64,000 nucleotides of DNA. Origin: Euborellia annulipes. Its lineage: Eukaryota; Arthropoda; Insecta; Dermaptera; Anisolabididae. Location of the stretch: NCBI GenBank assembly GCA_023213315.1, contig JAKCPI010014038.1:1-64000 (forward strand), read 5' to 3'. The notes below the pieces were generated by a model that did no database searches, was not told the origin of the DNA, and saw only the letters and a list, made by a program, of their open reading frames with translations. Shown here one piece after another: positions 36,361-47,465 of this stretch (position 1 is its first letter; every line of letters starts with the position of its first letter). The position numbers and the translations under genes were made by a program.

Positions 36361-36992
36361 GTCCTCCTAAAAAACACAGTATGTAATCCTGAAAAAGCCC
36401 CCTGTACAGTTTAAGAAACTGCTTTAAAACAAAGTTGCTTAATATTCTTGTCATAAAACTAAAAGAGACGAGTAGTTCACACCAAATTTTACAAGCAATT
36501 CACAAAAAAATTTTTTTTAATAAAAATCATAGGACAATTCAAGTCTTATCGCTTGGTAGTGTCATGTCGCCAATGGGAATTTGTCCTTTGTCTTCAACTA
36601 GGTTAATCACTCCCTCATTCATTCATTCATCCATGCATAGTCACAGGTCTAACTAACGGCGTCCATCCTTGTTGTTATTATTTGCACACGATTGTCCCAC
36701 AGACTTACTGTTCGCTTTATGTCACTGTCAAATTATGGAATCAGCTCTAGTCGGCCAGTTAAACTCACGCATACGTTTGTCTATCATTATGTCTATCGAA
36801 AGGATAGATAAATAACGTTATTTATATTATAGTAAGTTAAAAAGCCTGAGGACTGGTATAAAAAAGACTCAATTCTCGCGTTCCTATTTATTTATTCACT
36901 GCAATGAATTGACCTAGCATTGCAAGCATTGGTAAAAATAAAAAAATTGGACAAATCTTGCTTCGATAGCTATAGCTATCGGTCTATAGACC

Positions 36993-37100
36993 AGTGGTTC
37001 CCAACCAGGAGGCGATTCGCCCCAAGGGGGCGATTTGGGTTATAGCTTTATAACTCAAAAGATTTTTCGAGAACCGGCACCATGGACTGAAAACACTGAT
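36993..37100 (+). mobile_element. hAT-like left terminus fragment
   Basis: Begins CAGTGGTTCCCAACCAGG followed by a GGCGATTCGCCCC palindrome. No matching right end was confidently found. Confidence 0.4.
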
Positions 37101-37429
37101 TTGAATTAATTGATAGCCAAGATAATTTTTTGCTCAGAACGCGAAACGAAACACTGACCTTTCAAGGCCCATGAAAAGTTTTTTCTCTGCTTTAAGGGAC
37201 ATGGCTTAGTATCTCTTAATTAGTAGACCAATTTATAAGATGAATTAGTATTTATTATCCGCCCGAAAAATAATAAGTTGATGAAATATTTTCAGTTTAA
37301 CATAAAATAACATTTTAACTTGATCGAATTTTGTCTTTGTTATAAAATGTTTTGTCAGATGGATTAGCATCTATTTATTAACTTTGTTTTTTCTAATTCT
37401 CTCAATTTTTCCCACTCTAGCAGCGCTTC

Positions 37430-37530
37430 CCAATCTTTATCTATCAAAATCTCGATATCCAATTTTTAACATGAATCCAATACTTTCTCTCTATATATAT
37501 TAACATATATAGAGGTAAGAGAAAGTAAAA
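37430..37530 (+). mobile_element. R1 end fragment
   Basis: AAAATCTCGATATCC through GGTAAGAGAAAGTAAAAA, the last ~100 bp of R1. Confidence 0.5.
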
Positions 37531-37641
37531 ATTGATAATTACAATAAACCGAAATAATAACATGGCGCCTTCCTGATTAGTAACCGCTGATTTATAGATA
37601 TTTGCGTTATATAATATATTGAGAAAAGAAAAGTGGATGAA

Positions 37642-37956
37642 CTAAAAAATAAAAACCTCCAATTTCTTAATTAATTGAGAGGTTTCGGGTCATTTATTGT
37701 TCAATCTTCATTCTTTCAACATTGATTATGTTTCCCGGAGTTGGTTAAAATGTCACAATAGCTACATGTAGCTCTAATTTGTATCATGTGTAAATTGAAG
37801 GTAAAGTTCTCTCACTGTCTTATTTTATGAGAGTTCAATTCATGTCCAATTTATGTATTGTGTGTCCTTTTAACTAACTCCGGAAATCATAATCAATGTT
37901 AAAATACCGAAACCTCTCAATTAATTGTTAAGAAATCGGAGGCTTTTATTTTTTAG
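37642..37956. repeat. Foldback repeat, long imperfect arms
   Basis: Outer arms share CTAAAAAATAAAAACCTCC and CAATTAATTGAGAGGTTTCGG; inner arms TTGATTATGTTTCCGGAGTT. About 110 bp each side. Confidence 0.65.
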
Positions 37957-38764
37957 CTGATCCTGCCCCTGTCACTACAGTCACTGATTTCATTAGTATA
38001 TTGGATATATTTTGCCAATATAAGCCCGGGGAAAAATACGATATTCTGGCTGGTTAGGCTATAATTAAATAGTTGAATTTTTTTTATTCTTTCTAAAATC
38101 ACCGCCTATTTATTAAATCTCCACTTTAAATTCGAAGCCGTCATTAGATGATTATTTGTGATACTTTTTTTTCGTGATTTAGTTAAAATCTAAAATACAC
38201 CTTTTTTTGGAATAAATAAGACCTGAACTCCTGGCCTTTGGTGACTTACTTTTGCAAAATTCGATAACAATCCCCAGAATGTTTATGCTAATTCAGAATC
38301 TGGTGAAGGTCAATTTCGTTACGTATTTATACAAAGGGTTATTATTTTTAACACGAAATAAATAATCATTTTCTGGATTAGATTATAGGAAGTTGCGAAT
38401 TCCTCGACCGGGATTTTATTTATAAATCGAACATCTGGAGCTTTTAAAAGGGGAAAAAAATTCTTTGTTTAAATTGTCTCAGAATATATAATAGAAAAGA
38501 ACCTTCTAACGGGATGATTAAAAACGAGATTATTATATTTTAATCTATAAAGGATGCAGGTTGCAGCAAAAATTTTTAATTAAATGGTTTATCTCGTCAA
38601 AAATAAAATATATACATCCAGCGAGTTTTCTTGTATTATCTATAATATATAATTACAATACACACATACCACTTGTTATCGTCAAAATGAATATTTACTC
38701 AAGTTAGAATAATTAAATTATCTATTTCTAGATGGACATTCACTTAATATCGAAAGATTACAAA

Positions 38765-39040
38765 AAGCACTGAAAAATATTTATTCGTCGGTATTTACAT
38801 CAATTTTTGATCATTTATGTTCTGCTAAACCATAATAAAAAAATCTGGTGTGACTGGCGCACAGCACACAACTTTCTTACCGAAGGTATATATTTCATAT
38901 ATACATAGGTAAGAGAAAGTAAAAAAATTTAGTCCATCCTGGACTTAATGTGGTTTCAAGCAGAACATAAATGATCAAAAGTTGATGTAAATACCGACGA
39001 ATAAATAATATATATTTTCAGTGCATTTTGCTTATAACTT
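38765..39040 (+). repeat. Large foldback containing a minimal R1
   Basis: About 75-85-bp arms (38765-38832 and 38950-39035) sharing TTCGTCGGTATTTACATCAA and GATCATTTATGTTCTGC. The centre (38842-38920) is the R1 foldback joined directly to the other R1 end (GGTAAGAGAAAGTAAAA). Confidence 0.7.
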
Positions 39041-40314
39041 CATATGTTCCAAAAATAGGTGCACGCAATAATTTATTAGGGTGGTACTTAAACTCCCCCC
39101 TCCTTAAAAATTTTTTTTTCAGAAAACTTTTCTCGGAACACTTATTACAAAATAATTTCTAGTACTTACTACTACTTATTTTAGCGATATAAACAAAAAT
39201 GTTGACTACAATCTTACTAATTGGGCTACTAGTGTAGTAAAATTCTATAAAATTTTACCTTAATCTTCATAATCGTGTGGGGTTGAAATACTTCTGTTAA
39301 CTGCCAAAAATAAAAACTTCACACTCTTAAGAGTTTTAATCTTTCATTTCTTTGTTAAAAAAAAAAAATAATAAATAAATTTATTAGATTATTTCGCTAG
39401 TAAAGGCCTTTCCTTTAAAGTTCCCTATTAATTGACCCAGTTTATTTACTTATACATATAAGTAGATAGCCTTTTTATGTAAATTTTATTTGTATTATAT
39501 TTTTAAGAGTTTTTGAAAACAAATTTTTAAAACAAGTTTATTTTGTGATAAACACATACAGCAAATAACTGGTCTATTATTACAAGAAAGTTTCCCATAT
39601 AGTTTATAATATAAAATTTAAATAAATAATAATATATATAATTAATAACAATTATGAAATTTGTTTCAATAGAAGCTTTATGAAATGGGGGTAATTAGTT
39701 TTAAGATAACAAGAAATACTGTTTTTGTATAGGTCTATTATAAAAAACAAAGGATGGTTTAAACGGGGTATGGCCGCATGGTCAGAGCCGGGCCAAGTTA
39801 CGATTATAAGTAATGATCACACCTTAAAAGAGGATTTTTTTAAAATAAAATGAATAAAAATAAGATTATTCATATTTCTTTGTGACTTTGACTATCTTGG
39901 TGCTATATTATTTAGCAAACGTTTTATTTCATACTCTCTTTATCATATAATTTCATGTTCCATTGATCTATATATTTATTAATCAAAACGTAATTGTGTC
40001 ATTTCGTGAGAATTTGTGAGGCCTACTTTAGATAATGGGGACTTCCTTCCTGTTTGCATTTATGATATTATGTCATCTTCTGTCATTCAAGTTTTTAACA
40101 TTCAATATGTTGAGTCAAGTTTTCAAAGCACATTCTTGCCCTTGAAAAAATTGTATACACTTTTATTTTTATATTTGTATATTCCGCTTTCAATGGCCTA
40201 TATATCTAGGCTCCTTAACTAGAAGTAATTTCTCTAGATTATAGCAAAAGACTTTATGCGCTTATTGTTATAGAAAGTCTTTCAAAATTAATATAACTTT
40301 TTATTTTTTTGAAT
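39041..40314. other. AT-rich, nothing recognised
   Basis: The open frame at 40016-40222 has no supporting signals. Confidence 0.5.
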
Positions 40315-40570
40315 ATAAAAACACTCACAATTTTTTTTCCATTCACAGTCACACACACACTATTATAATCTCACTCTCAAAAAAAAAAAAATAAAAAAAA
40401 AATAAAAAAATAAAAATAAAAAATAAATAAAAAAAAATATATATAAAAATATTAATAACACACATACACAGCCAAATGGCTTAAATAAAATCATTGTTCT
40501 GCCTGGAATCCGAACGCGCAACCCTTGGCTTAGAAGGCTTACAAGATAGTCACTAGACCAAGGCCCTAGG
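40315..40570 (-). mobile_element. SINE-1 with expanded A-rich core
   Basis: Minus-strand head at 40490-40570 with GGATTCCAGGCAGAAC context; tail motifs CACTCACAATTT at the left; a ~70-bp A-rich low-complexity block lies between. Confidence 0.55.
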
Positions 40571-41454
40571 GCAACTTTTTATTTATGAGACTGTAAAAAT
40601 TATTGAATATTAATTTAGAATAGAACCTATTTGTTCGTTTAATGTATTTTTTTTTAATTCGATAGCAGTCTGATCTCATTAACTTCAAACAATAAGAAAT
40701 GTTTTTGAATTCATCATTAATTCTATCCCTTATGAAAGTAGAATCCATCAACTTAAATTTTAAAATTGATTATAAAATTTATATAATAAAATATTTATAA
40801 AATGTATGTTGATTGAGCCTATTTTTATATTTTAGAGTATTAATAATGATATGCAAAATATCTGACTGAGAATGAAATCATCAGATTGATAAAAGTTCGA
40901 TTGACAATATTTAATTTAATTTATTAACCTCGTCTATGTAGTTGTTTAACTTTCGAATATGGAGAGAAAATATAAAAATCAATTAAACGTTTAATTATAT
41001 GTGTGTGTGTGTGAAAATAATATATTCTTATTTTGAAGAAAAAAAAAAAGTAAATTAGAATTAAGGAATGTGAACGTGAGTCACGTTTCGCCATTTAAAG
41101 TAGAAAAAAATCAAACGAGTATTGTTGTCTGTCTACAGATTAGCGATTAGAATTTAATTCTCCAAATAAAGAGCCTGATTGTATGAACACCCTGTATGCA
41201 CGCATGCTTCGGTTTTAAAAGCAGTAATGAGCCTGGAAAGGAGGAGGAAGAGGGGGAGAGGGGGGGATCGTTCAATTTAATCTTCTATTCATGGTCATTA
41301 TTCAAATTTTACATGGAATGTGTTTATATTGAATATATAGTAAGAATTATTGTTTTTACTTAATAAGGGATTGTACTAGTCTATTGCATTTTTGTTAATA
41401 TAAATATTATGAATATGATGTAGTATTGGAGAGAGGGCGATATAATACTGTAAA

Positions 41455-42060
41455 TAAGGAATACTTCTATTGTTCTTTTATTTAACAAATTAATATAACT
41501 CAACTGACGTTTCGGTCTAGGATTCAGGAAATTACTGAAATGTCTTTTAAGGTGATGGAAGTTGACTAAATACTTCTCTATACTTATGGGATAAAAAGAG
41601 CAAAAAAACATACGGTCTCCATTTCTTAGTTCAAACATACGTACTGTACTAAAAATTGATCATTTCACATCTCAGAATTTTTCCTTCTTTCTGTTGAACA
41701 GTTTGACTTCATGCTAAGATTAATTAAATTATTGTTGAAGACTAACGATTATATTCACTTTTTACTGGACTGTCAACGATTATCGATAAGGACTCTAGAA
41801 GCAGTCTCTCGGGGCAAAACAACTCATAGGAAATACAAAGAAATAGTGCTTAAGTTTAATCGCTGAACGATAATCGCACAGAGGAGCTTAAGTTCAAAGT
41901 GGATTTTATACATGGGCAGAACTTTTACTTATACAACTCATATTCAAGAGCCCTTATAATGACTGACAACCAGTTCTGAGGATGGTCGGAGCTCTGAACC
42001 GAAATATCAGCTTAGTGAGGTAGATTAAATTGTTAAATGAAAAAGTAGGAAAGAATTTAC
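41455..42060. repeat. Degenerate foldback with two GAAACG-type motifs
   Basis: The left part, TTTAACAAATTAATATAACTC with GACGTTTCGGTC, pairs loosely with the right part, ACCGAAATATCAG and GATTAAATTGTTAAAT. Confidence 0.45.
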
Positions 42061-42149
42061 AGTAGTAAATTCAAAGGGACGCTCTCACTATGGATTTTCT
42101 GGACATTAAGCATTTTAATAGAGGTTATTTCTCCATATTTAAGAAAAAC

Positions 42150-42290
42150 AAGTGCCTGCTTGAGGATTTGTTTGCATCCATGGAATACACAAATGAAAAG
42201 AATACATAAATATTTCTCTATACATTTCCTTTTGGAGAAATCGTAACTTTAAGAATTAATAACTCAAAAATTGGAAGTGCTAGGGACCAA
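42150..42290 (+). repeat. Dispersed repeat R2 fragment
   Basis: ATACATTTCCTTTTGGAGAA and TTAAGAATTAATAACTC match R2. Confidence 0.45.
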
Positions 42291-43404
42291 AGCGTATTTT
42301 TCCATGAACCAGTTTTTTATGCTAAATACGTATATGTAATTATTATTTTCCTACGACTTTTAGTTCAAGCTCTCTTCCCCTTAGTACTACGTACAGTGAG
42401 AGCTAAAAACAATAGCTCCATTTCTTATTTATTTCATCTTCCGTTTTAATTCATGTATTTAAATATTAAAATCGATGGATCACTAGTATTAATAGTGGAG
42501 CTCAAATAAAATTTTGTGAAAAAATAACATTATTATAAACTATCTTTAGGAAAAAGTAAAAAGTCATTTTATAATTAGGTTAGTATTAATTGTTAAGGTC
42601 TATAAAAATAATATCCATCATTTGAAAGATGAAGCATAGATTGTAATGGAAGGAATCCGTTATCCGTGCAAAAGAAAGGCATCTGGGTCGTAGGCCAGAC
42701 ATCAACATAATCACCGATGATGGCGAGAGCCAAAGGTCATTTTCTCACCCATCTTTTGCTGTTATCTTGGAAGAAAATTGCCCAACGGCTCCCTAATCAC
42801 GATCGAGAGCCGCCATCAACTCTAATCAGGGCTCGCAAAGGGAGAAAATTCCTTCCTGCTTCCATTAATAACAATAATAGAGAACACGTATATATATAAT
42901 GGCCTTGAGATCTAGAAACTCAAATTTCTCATATTGTAGATTAAAAAAGTAAATAGAATATCTACTTTAATCTTTGTCAAATTTTCAATAAAAATATGAA
43001 CTTAATGAAAATACAATTAAATCTGATTATTACATCCCTGAGAGTGTAATTACTTTTTTGCAATATAATAAATTAAAATAGAGGTGAAACGTGACCCTGG
43101 GTCAAACAGCCATTGTACTCTTTGGGTCAATGGACCAGTAAACAAATGGCTCTCTTTGTCACGCGAAGGCCAAAAAATATCCCTCGGGAATTGACAGGTA
43201 AATAAAAGGTTAAATTCTGGGTGGCGGGGGTCACACAAAAACCGTTTCTTAAATCTCTTCCTTATAATATAATATAATATGTTATTTATATTTCACAAGG
43301 GTGGTCAGAAGCAGAAAGGAATAAAAACATGAGTTATTCTCCTCTAATTATTATTATTTGAAATTCCTATCGGGATCCCCGTTTATTTACCCGAGGGGCT
43401 TAAG
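42291..43404. other. Nothing recognised
   Basis: 42650-42880 shows weak inverted similarity (TAATGGAAGGAAT / TTCCTTCCTGCTTCCATTA), possibly an old MITE. Confidence 0.35.
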
Positions 43405-43775
43405 TGAACGATGACACACACCTCAAACCCAACCGGCCTCAGGCCGTAGCCATCTACCGGCACCCCGTAAAGTTACATTAGTTCCTACCTCTAACTCCTC
43501 CTCCTGCTGTTCGTTTTCTAGCTAGTGAACTAATCCTTATTTCTGGTTCCACCCGGTTCCTTTTATACAACCTCTTCTATACTATGGAGGATGTCCTAGT
43601 TTGAGGAGGGACTCCCTCAGCACCGGCGTGTAGCCTGCTCCTTTCGAAGAATGCATCACTGAAAGGGAACCTTCTTTACGTTCCTTCCACAGGACGGGAT
43701 GTCACAGAAACTCCCTCTCCTCGTGGAGTTGCCTGGGGGCTATGGTGGTGAGATCCAATCCAGTGACTGCTTGAT
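43405..43775 (+). repeat. Dispersed repeat R4, longer copy
   Basis: Contains the 20.7 kb sequence plus ~140 bp upstream (GTAGCCATCTACCGGCA). Followed by a tRNA-like head in minus orientation (43800-43895). Confidence 0.65.
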
Positions 43776-43799
43776 TTGTTTACATTAAATAAATATTTT

Positions 43800-43895
43800 T
43801 CTTTTAATGAAGAAATCCCGCAGGCCCAGGGTTTGAACAAGGATCTTCTTTGTAGAAGCCGACTCTCTAGCCCACTACGCCAGCGGGCGTTAAAA
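43800..43895 (-). mobile_element. tRNA-like SINE head (SINE-3)
   Basis: Minus strand: GCTGGCGTAGTGGGCTAGAG (A box) and GTTCAAACCCTGG (B box). Different from SINE-1 and SINE-2. It directly follows repeat R4, which could be its body. Secondary structure was not checked, so a degenerate tRNA gene is not excluded. Confidence 0.45.
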
Positions 43896-43959
43896 TTGTT
43901 TTCTTTAAAAAGAAAAGTTCAAAATTGATTTTTGTTGAAAGAGGTAAGAAAACAAGAAT

Positions 43960-44045
43960 GAAATGCAGCCATTGTATTTTCTTTATTAATTATCAGCCCA
44001 CATCTAACGTTTCGATCCCAGGGTTTGGACCATCATAAGAGCTAA
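43960..44045 (-). repeat. GAAACG motif element
   Basis: Minus strand: TTATGATGGTCC...GGGATCGAAACGTTAG. Flanking A/T-rich arms were not resolved. Confidence 0.4.
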
Positions 44046-44879
44046 AAATATACAAATCAATGAAGATAGACAATTTATAGTTTTTTTTTTTTTTTTTTGT
44101 TTTTTTTTTGTATAAATCTACAATTCACAATTATATACAATTTAGTGTCTTTAAAAGTGTTGGTTCCGTAATTATATTGAATAAAGTTCATAAAACCTGT
44201 TTCGTTGCCGTTTCTCTCCATTTCACTGTATATTATCACTTTGTTCACGTTTCAGCCAATATTTCTGCAGACAAAATCAGAAATAGCGATACATTCTATT
44301 TTGTAACAAACTAAATTATAATAAACTGCTATTAATGCAAAAAGGTCTTTGATTTTTAACAATGATAATAACAATCGTGAAAGTCTAAATCAATTAACTT
44401 TAATTATAATTTCATTCAGTCAGATAATAAGTTACGGTAAAAGTTTAATTAGCACTTGAGCTTGTTTATTTTTAATTTCTCCCACGAAATTGTAAACACA
44501 AGAGAAAGGAGATTTACATTCAAATGGATTAATAAAAGAATGTTTAGAGCTTAAATAAAGAATTAATGAACTTCTAACTGTGTCTCAAGTCACTCAGTCA
44601 GATGCAAATCATTTTAAGAAGAAAAATAAAGAATAATTCTTTTTATTCAAATTTAGTCATAGGCTATATTTTTTTTTTTTTTTTGAAGTTTTTTTTTTAT
44701 AACATTTAACGGGTTTTCAAATAAATGAATATCACGATTTGACAATTATGACAATATTATTTGTATTATTTTTGGGTGTGCTGTAATCTTTGGATTTAAA
44801 ATACTTAACATTTAAACTTAACATTTGCTACTGTGTTTGAGTTTTCGTCGCACATGTAAGAGCAGTGCTACCTCTTCAA

Positions 44880-45068
44880 CGTCCATATTGCAAATTGAAT
44901 TTGAGATGCGGGGGGGGGGGGGGGGGGCAGATTTTTAAAATTAGCAGCACTGCTGGTGTCTCTCTTGGTTGCCTGATTGGTTGCTCGGTTTGGTTGCTGC
45001 GGTAGCCACGGTGTCGCCACTGGTTGCGCCACCGTGGTGTCCCAGTGTGATACCGGCCTTAATGCCGC
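44880..45068 (-). mobile_element. MITE end fragment
   Basis: On the minus strand from about 45060: TTAAGGCCGGTATCACACTGG, then alternating CCACGGTGGCGC / GGCAACCA motifs. This resembles a DNA-transposon terminus; the partner end was not found. Confidence 0.3.
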
Positions 45069-45144
45069 TAGGTCTCAGCAGCATACAAATATCTTAAATG
45101 GAGATTGAATAAAAGCATTTTACTGCATACAGCAATATTCATAA

Positions 45145-45845
45145 TTTTTGATGTATTACTTACTCTTACCTATATATATATATGTAATATATATATATAG
45201 AGAGAAAGTATTGGATTCATGTCAAAAATTCGATGTCGAGATTTTGATGGATCTTGACGTTTTGAGGTCCCCTGGTTTTCGCGACATGGTCTGTCTGTCT
45301 GTCTGTCTGTCTCTGTGTGTGTGTGGCTGTGAACAAAATATCTCAAGAACGAAAAGAGCTAACGTATGTTAGGAAGTTGAAATTTTATATTTAAGTTAGG
45401 CACCCCCATGGGACGTGACACGAAGCTTTTGAACAAAATCGACCAAAGAGTACTAGTACTTTACTGATGCACTTTTTCAGTTTTTTTCGATTTTCTCAAA
45501 ATTTGCTCCAACGATTTTTTTTAAATTCAAAAATCAATTATTTTTTAGATTCTCAATAAAATGTATATTCTCATTTTGTCATTGAAATCTTCTGAAGACC
45601 ACTTTACTCTTGTTCTTCATAGGAAAGATAGGAATTTCTCCTATGGTTGCTATGGTAACAAAATATAAATATTTTCCCAAACTTATAAATTTTACATCTT
45701 GAATTCAAATGTACCCTACTGTCGGTAACTAAATATATCTCAACACAAAAAATCTGGTGTGACAAGCACAGTTCAAAACTTTCGATTATCGAAGGTAAGA
45801 GAAAGTTGTGTGCTGTGCGACCAGTCACACCAGATTTTTTTAATT
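45145..45845 (-). mobile_element. R1 element, near full length
   Basis: Colinear with 18985-19680, both terminal hairpins present. (TATA)n expansion in the first hairpin and GTCT repeat expansion inside. Confidence 0.75.
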
Positions 45846-46722
45846 TAAATTCCCTCAAGTTCTAGGATCGAAACTAAATCGTTTTCCCTGGATTTAGTGT
45901 CCTCTAAATATTTAATTTTAATATTAAATTGTCTATAATTAATTAATTAATATAATTAATTAAATTTTTAATCATAAGTGGATTAGATCTTAACTCGATA
46001 TTTTCTGCCAGATGCTCTATCGATTGCCACTCTCGTTGCTTTCTGCCTGGTTCCGCCTTCTCACCGCTGCCACGCATCGCTTCTTAGGACCAATTGATGT
46101 CTACCTTCCAGGCGCTCGGCGGAACATTTTACGTAAATGACATTGCTTTGTAAATTAATTACATATTAATATAATTTTACTATTTTCTAAAATCTTTGAT
46201 TATATTTTTACTATTGTAATTATATAAATCACAATTTAATAATTTAACGGGCAAATAGACTTATTAAAAAATCCCATTCACTAGGCATATAGGAAACAAA
46301 TTTGGAAATTGATCAAATCTTTTCAAATAATTTTCAATGAATAGAGAATTTATTTGATTTTTAAATTATTAACTCGGTTTCGAGTTATAAATATGTTGTG
46401 TCTGGTCACTTCTACTTCAGTTTCACATATACATGATACTTCTAACTCCGCATAAACAGGGACTTATAATATTTAATGGAGTAAGTGTGAACCTGTTGGG
46501 TTGGGCCTATTTTTAGTATAGTCTATTATTCAATACCGGTATTTAAAGATTTTTTTAGATTTAATGTTTAGGGGAGGGGGGGGGCAATTTGTTTCTGCCC
46601 TCGGGGCCAAATCTGCCCCTCCAGAATGTATTTGATCACGCTTATTATACCTCTCACATTTTCAAAATATTTTTTTCAGTCTTCTAATAATCTTTCTTTT
46701 TCTCATCTCTAAGAGATTTTAT

Positions 46723-46830
46723 AGCAGTGGTTCCCAGCCTGGGGGCGATTTGGGTTATCAGGGGGCAATAAATAAGTGGGGGCGATTGGGGGGCGATGAG
46801 TATTAAAAGGGGGAAAAATTATAAGTTTAC
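46723..46830 (+). mobile_element. hAT-like left terminus fragment
   Basis: CAGTGGTTCCCAGCCTGGGG followed by GGCGATTTGGGTTATC, the same subterminal text as at 36993. The right end is not identified. Confidence 0.4.
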
Positions 46831-47034
46831 TAAAATTTAAAAGAACAAAAATTAATGAGTAAAATCTCCTATATACAGGATGGTCAGGATAGGAGATGAT
46901 AAAATATTGTCATAAAAATAAAATAGTCTGAAGATAATTCCAATCTAGAATTGAAACGTAACTTTGGTTTTCATTAAATAAAGAGATTGACCGCTGAAAA
47001 AAGATCCATTTTTGTTATTTTCTTTATAAAAAAA

Positions 47035-47280
47035 TTGTAACTGGTCGCACAGCACACAACTTTCTCTTACCTTCGGTGATCGAAAGTTGTGTTCTGTGCT
47101 TGTGCCACCAGAGTTTTTGTGTCGACATACGTACGTATATTTAGTTTCCAAGACTACGGTACTTTCGAATTTTAGGATGTAAAATTAATATATGGGAAAT
47201 ATTTATATTTTGTTAGCAACCATTTCTCCTATCTTTCCTATGAAGTACAAGAGTAAAATGGTCAAAGAGTAAAAGTCAAA
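47035..47280 (+). mobile_element. R1 foldback end plus start of body
   Basis: GTCGCACAGCACACAACTTT / GTTGTGTTCTGTGCTTGTG arms, then AATATTTATATTTTGTTAGC. Truncated just past the 3' end of OBP-like gene B. Confidence 0.55.
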
Positions 47281-47402
47281 AGATTATAGAAATATTTTCT
47301 GTTTATAATATTGGAAACATTTACAAAACTTTACATCGTTACTTAGCTATAAATTCAGTATATATTTTATTTTTTAAAAAATATTGATCTATTGTCAATA
47401 GA

Positions 47403-47408
47403 TTTATT
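47403..47408 (-). terminator. Poly(A) signal, gene B
   Basis: AATAAA on the minus strand, 58 nt beyond the TGA of the last exon. Its position supports the 17-nt terminal exon 47466-47482. Confidence 0.5.
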
Positions 47409-47465
47409 AAATATTATACAACAATGAAAATATTTTCAATTATAATTAGTGACTTGAAGAATATT

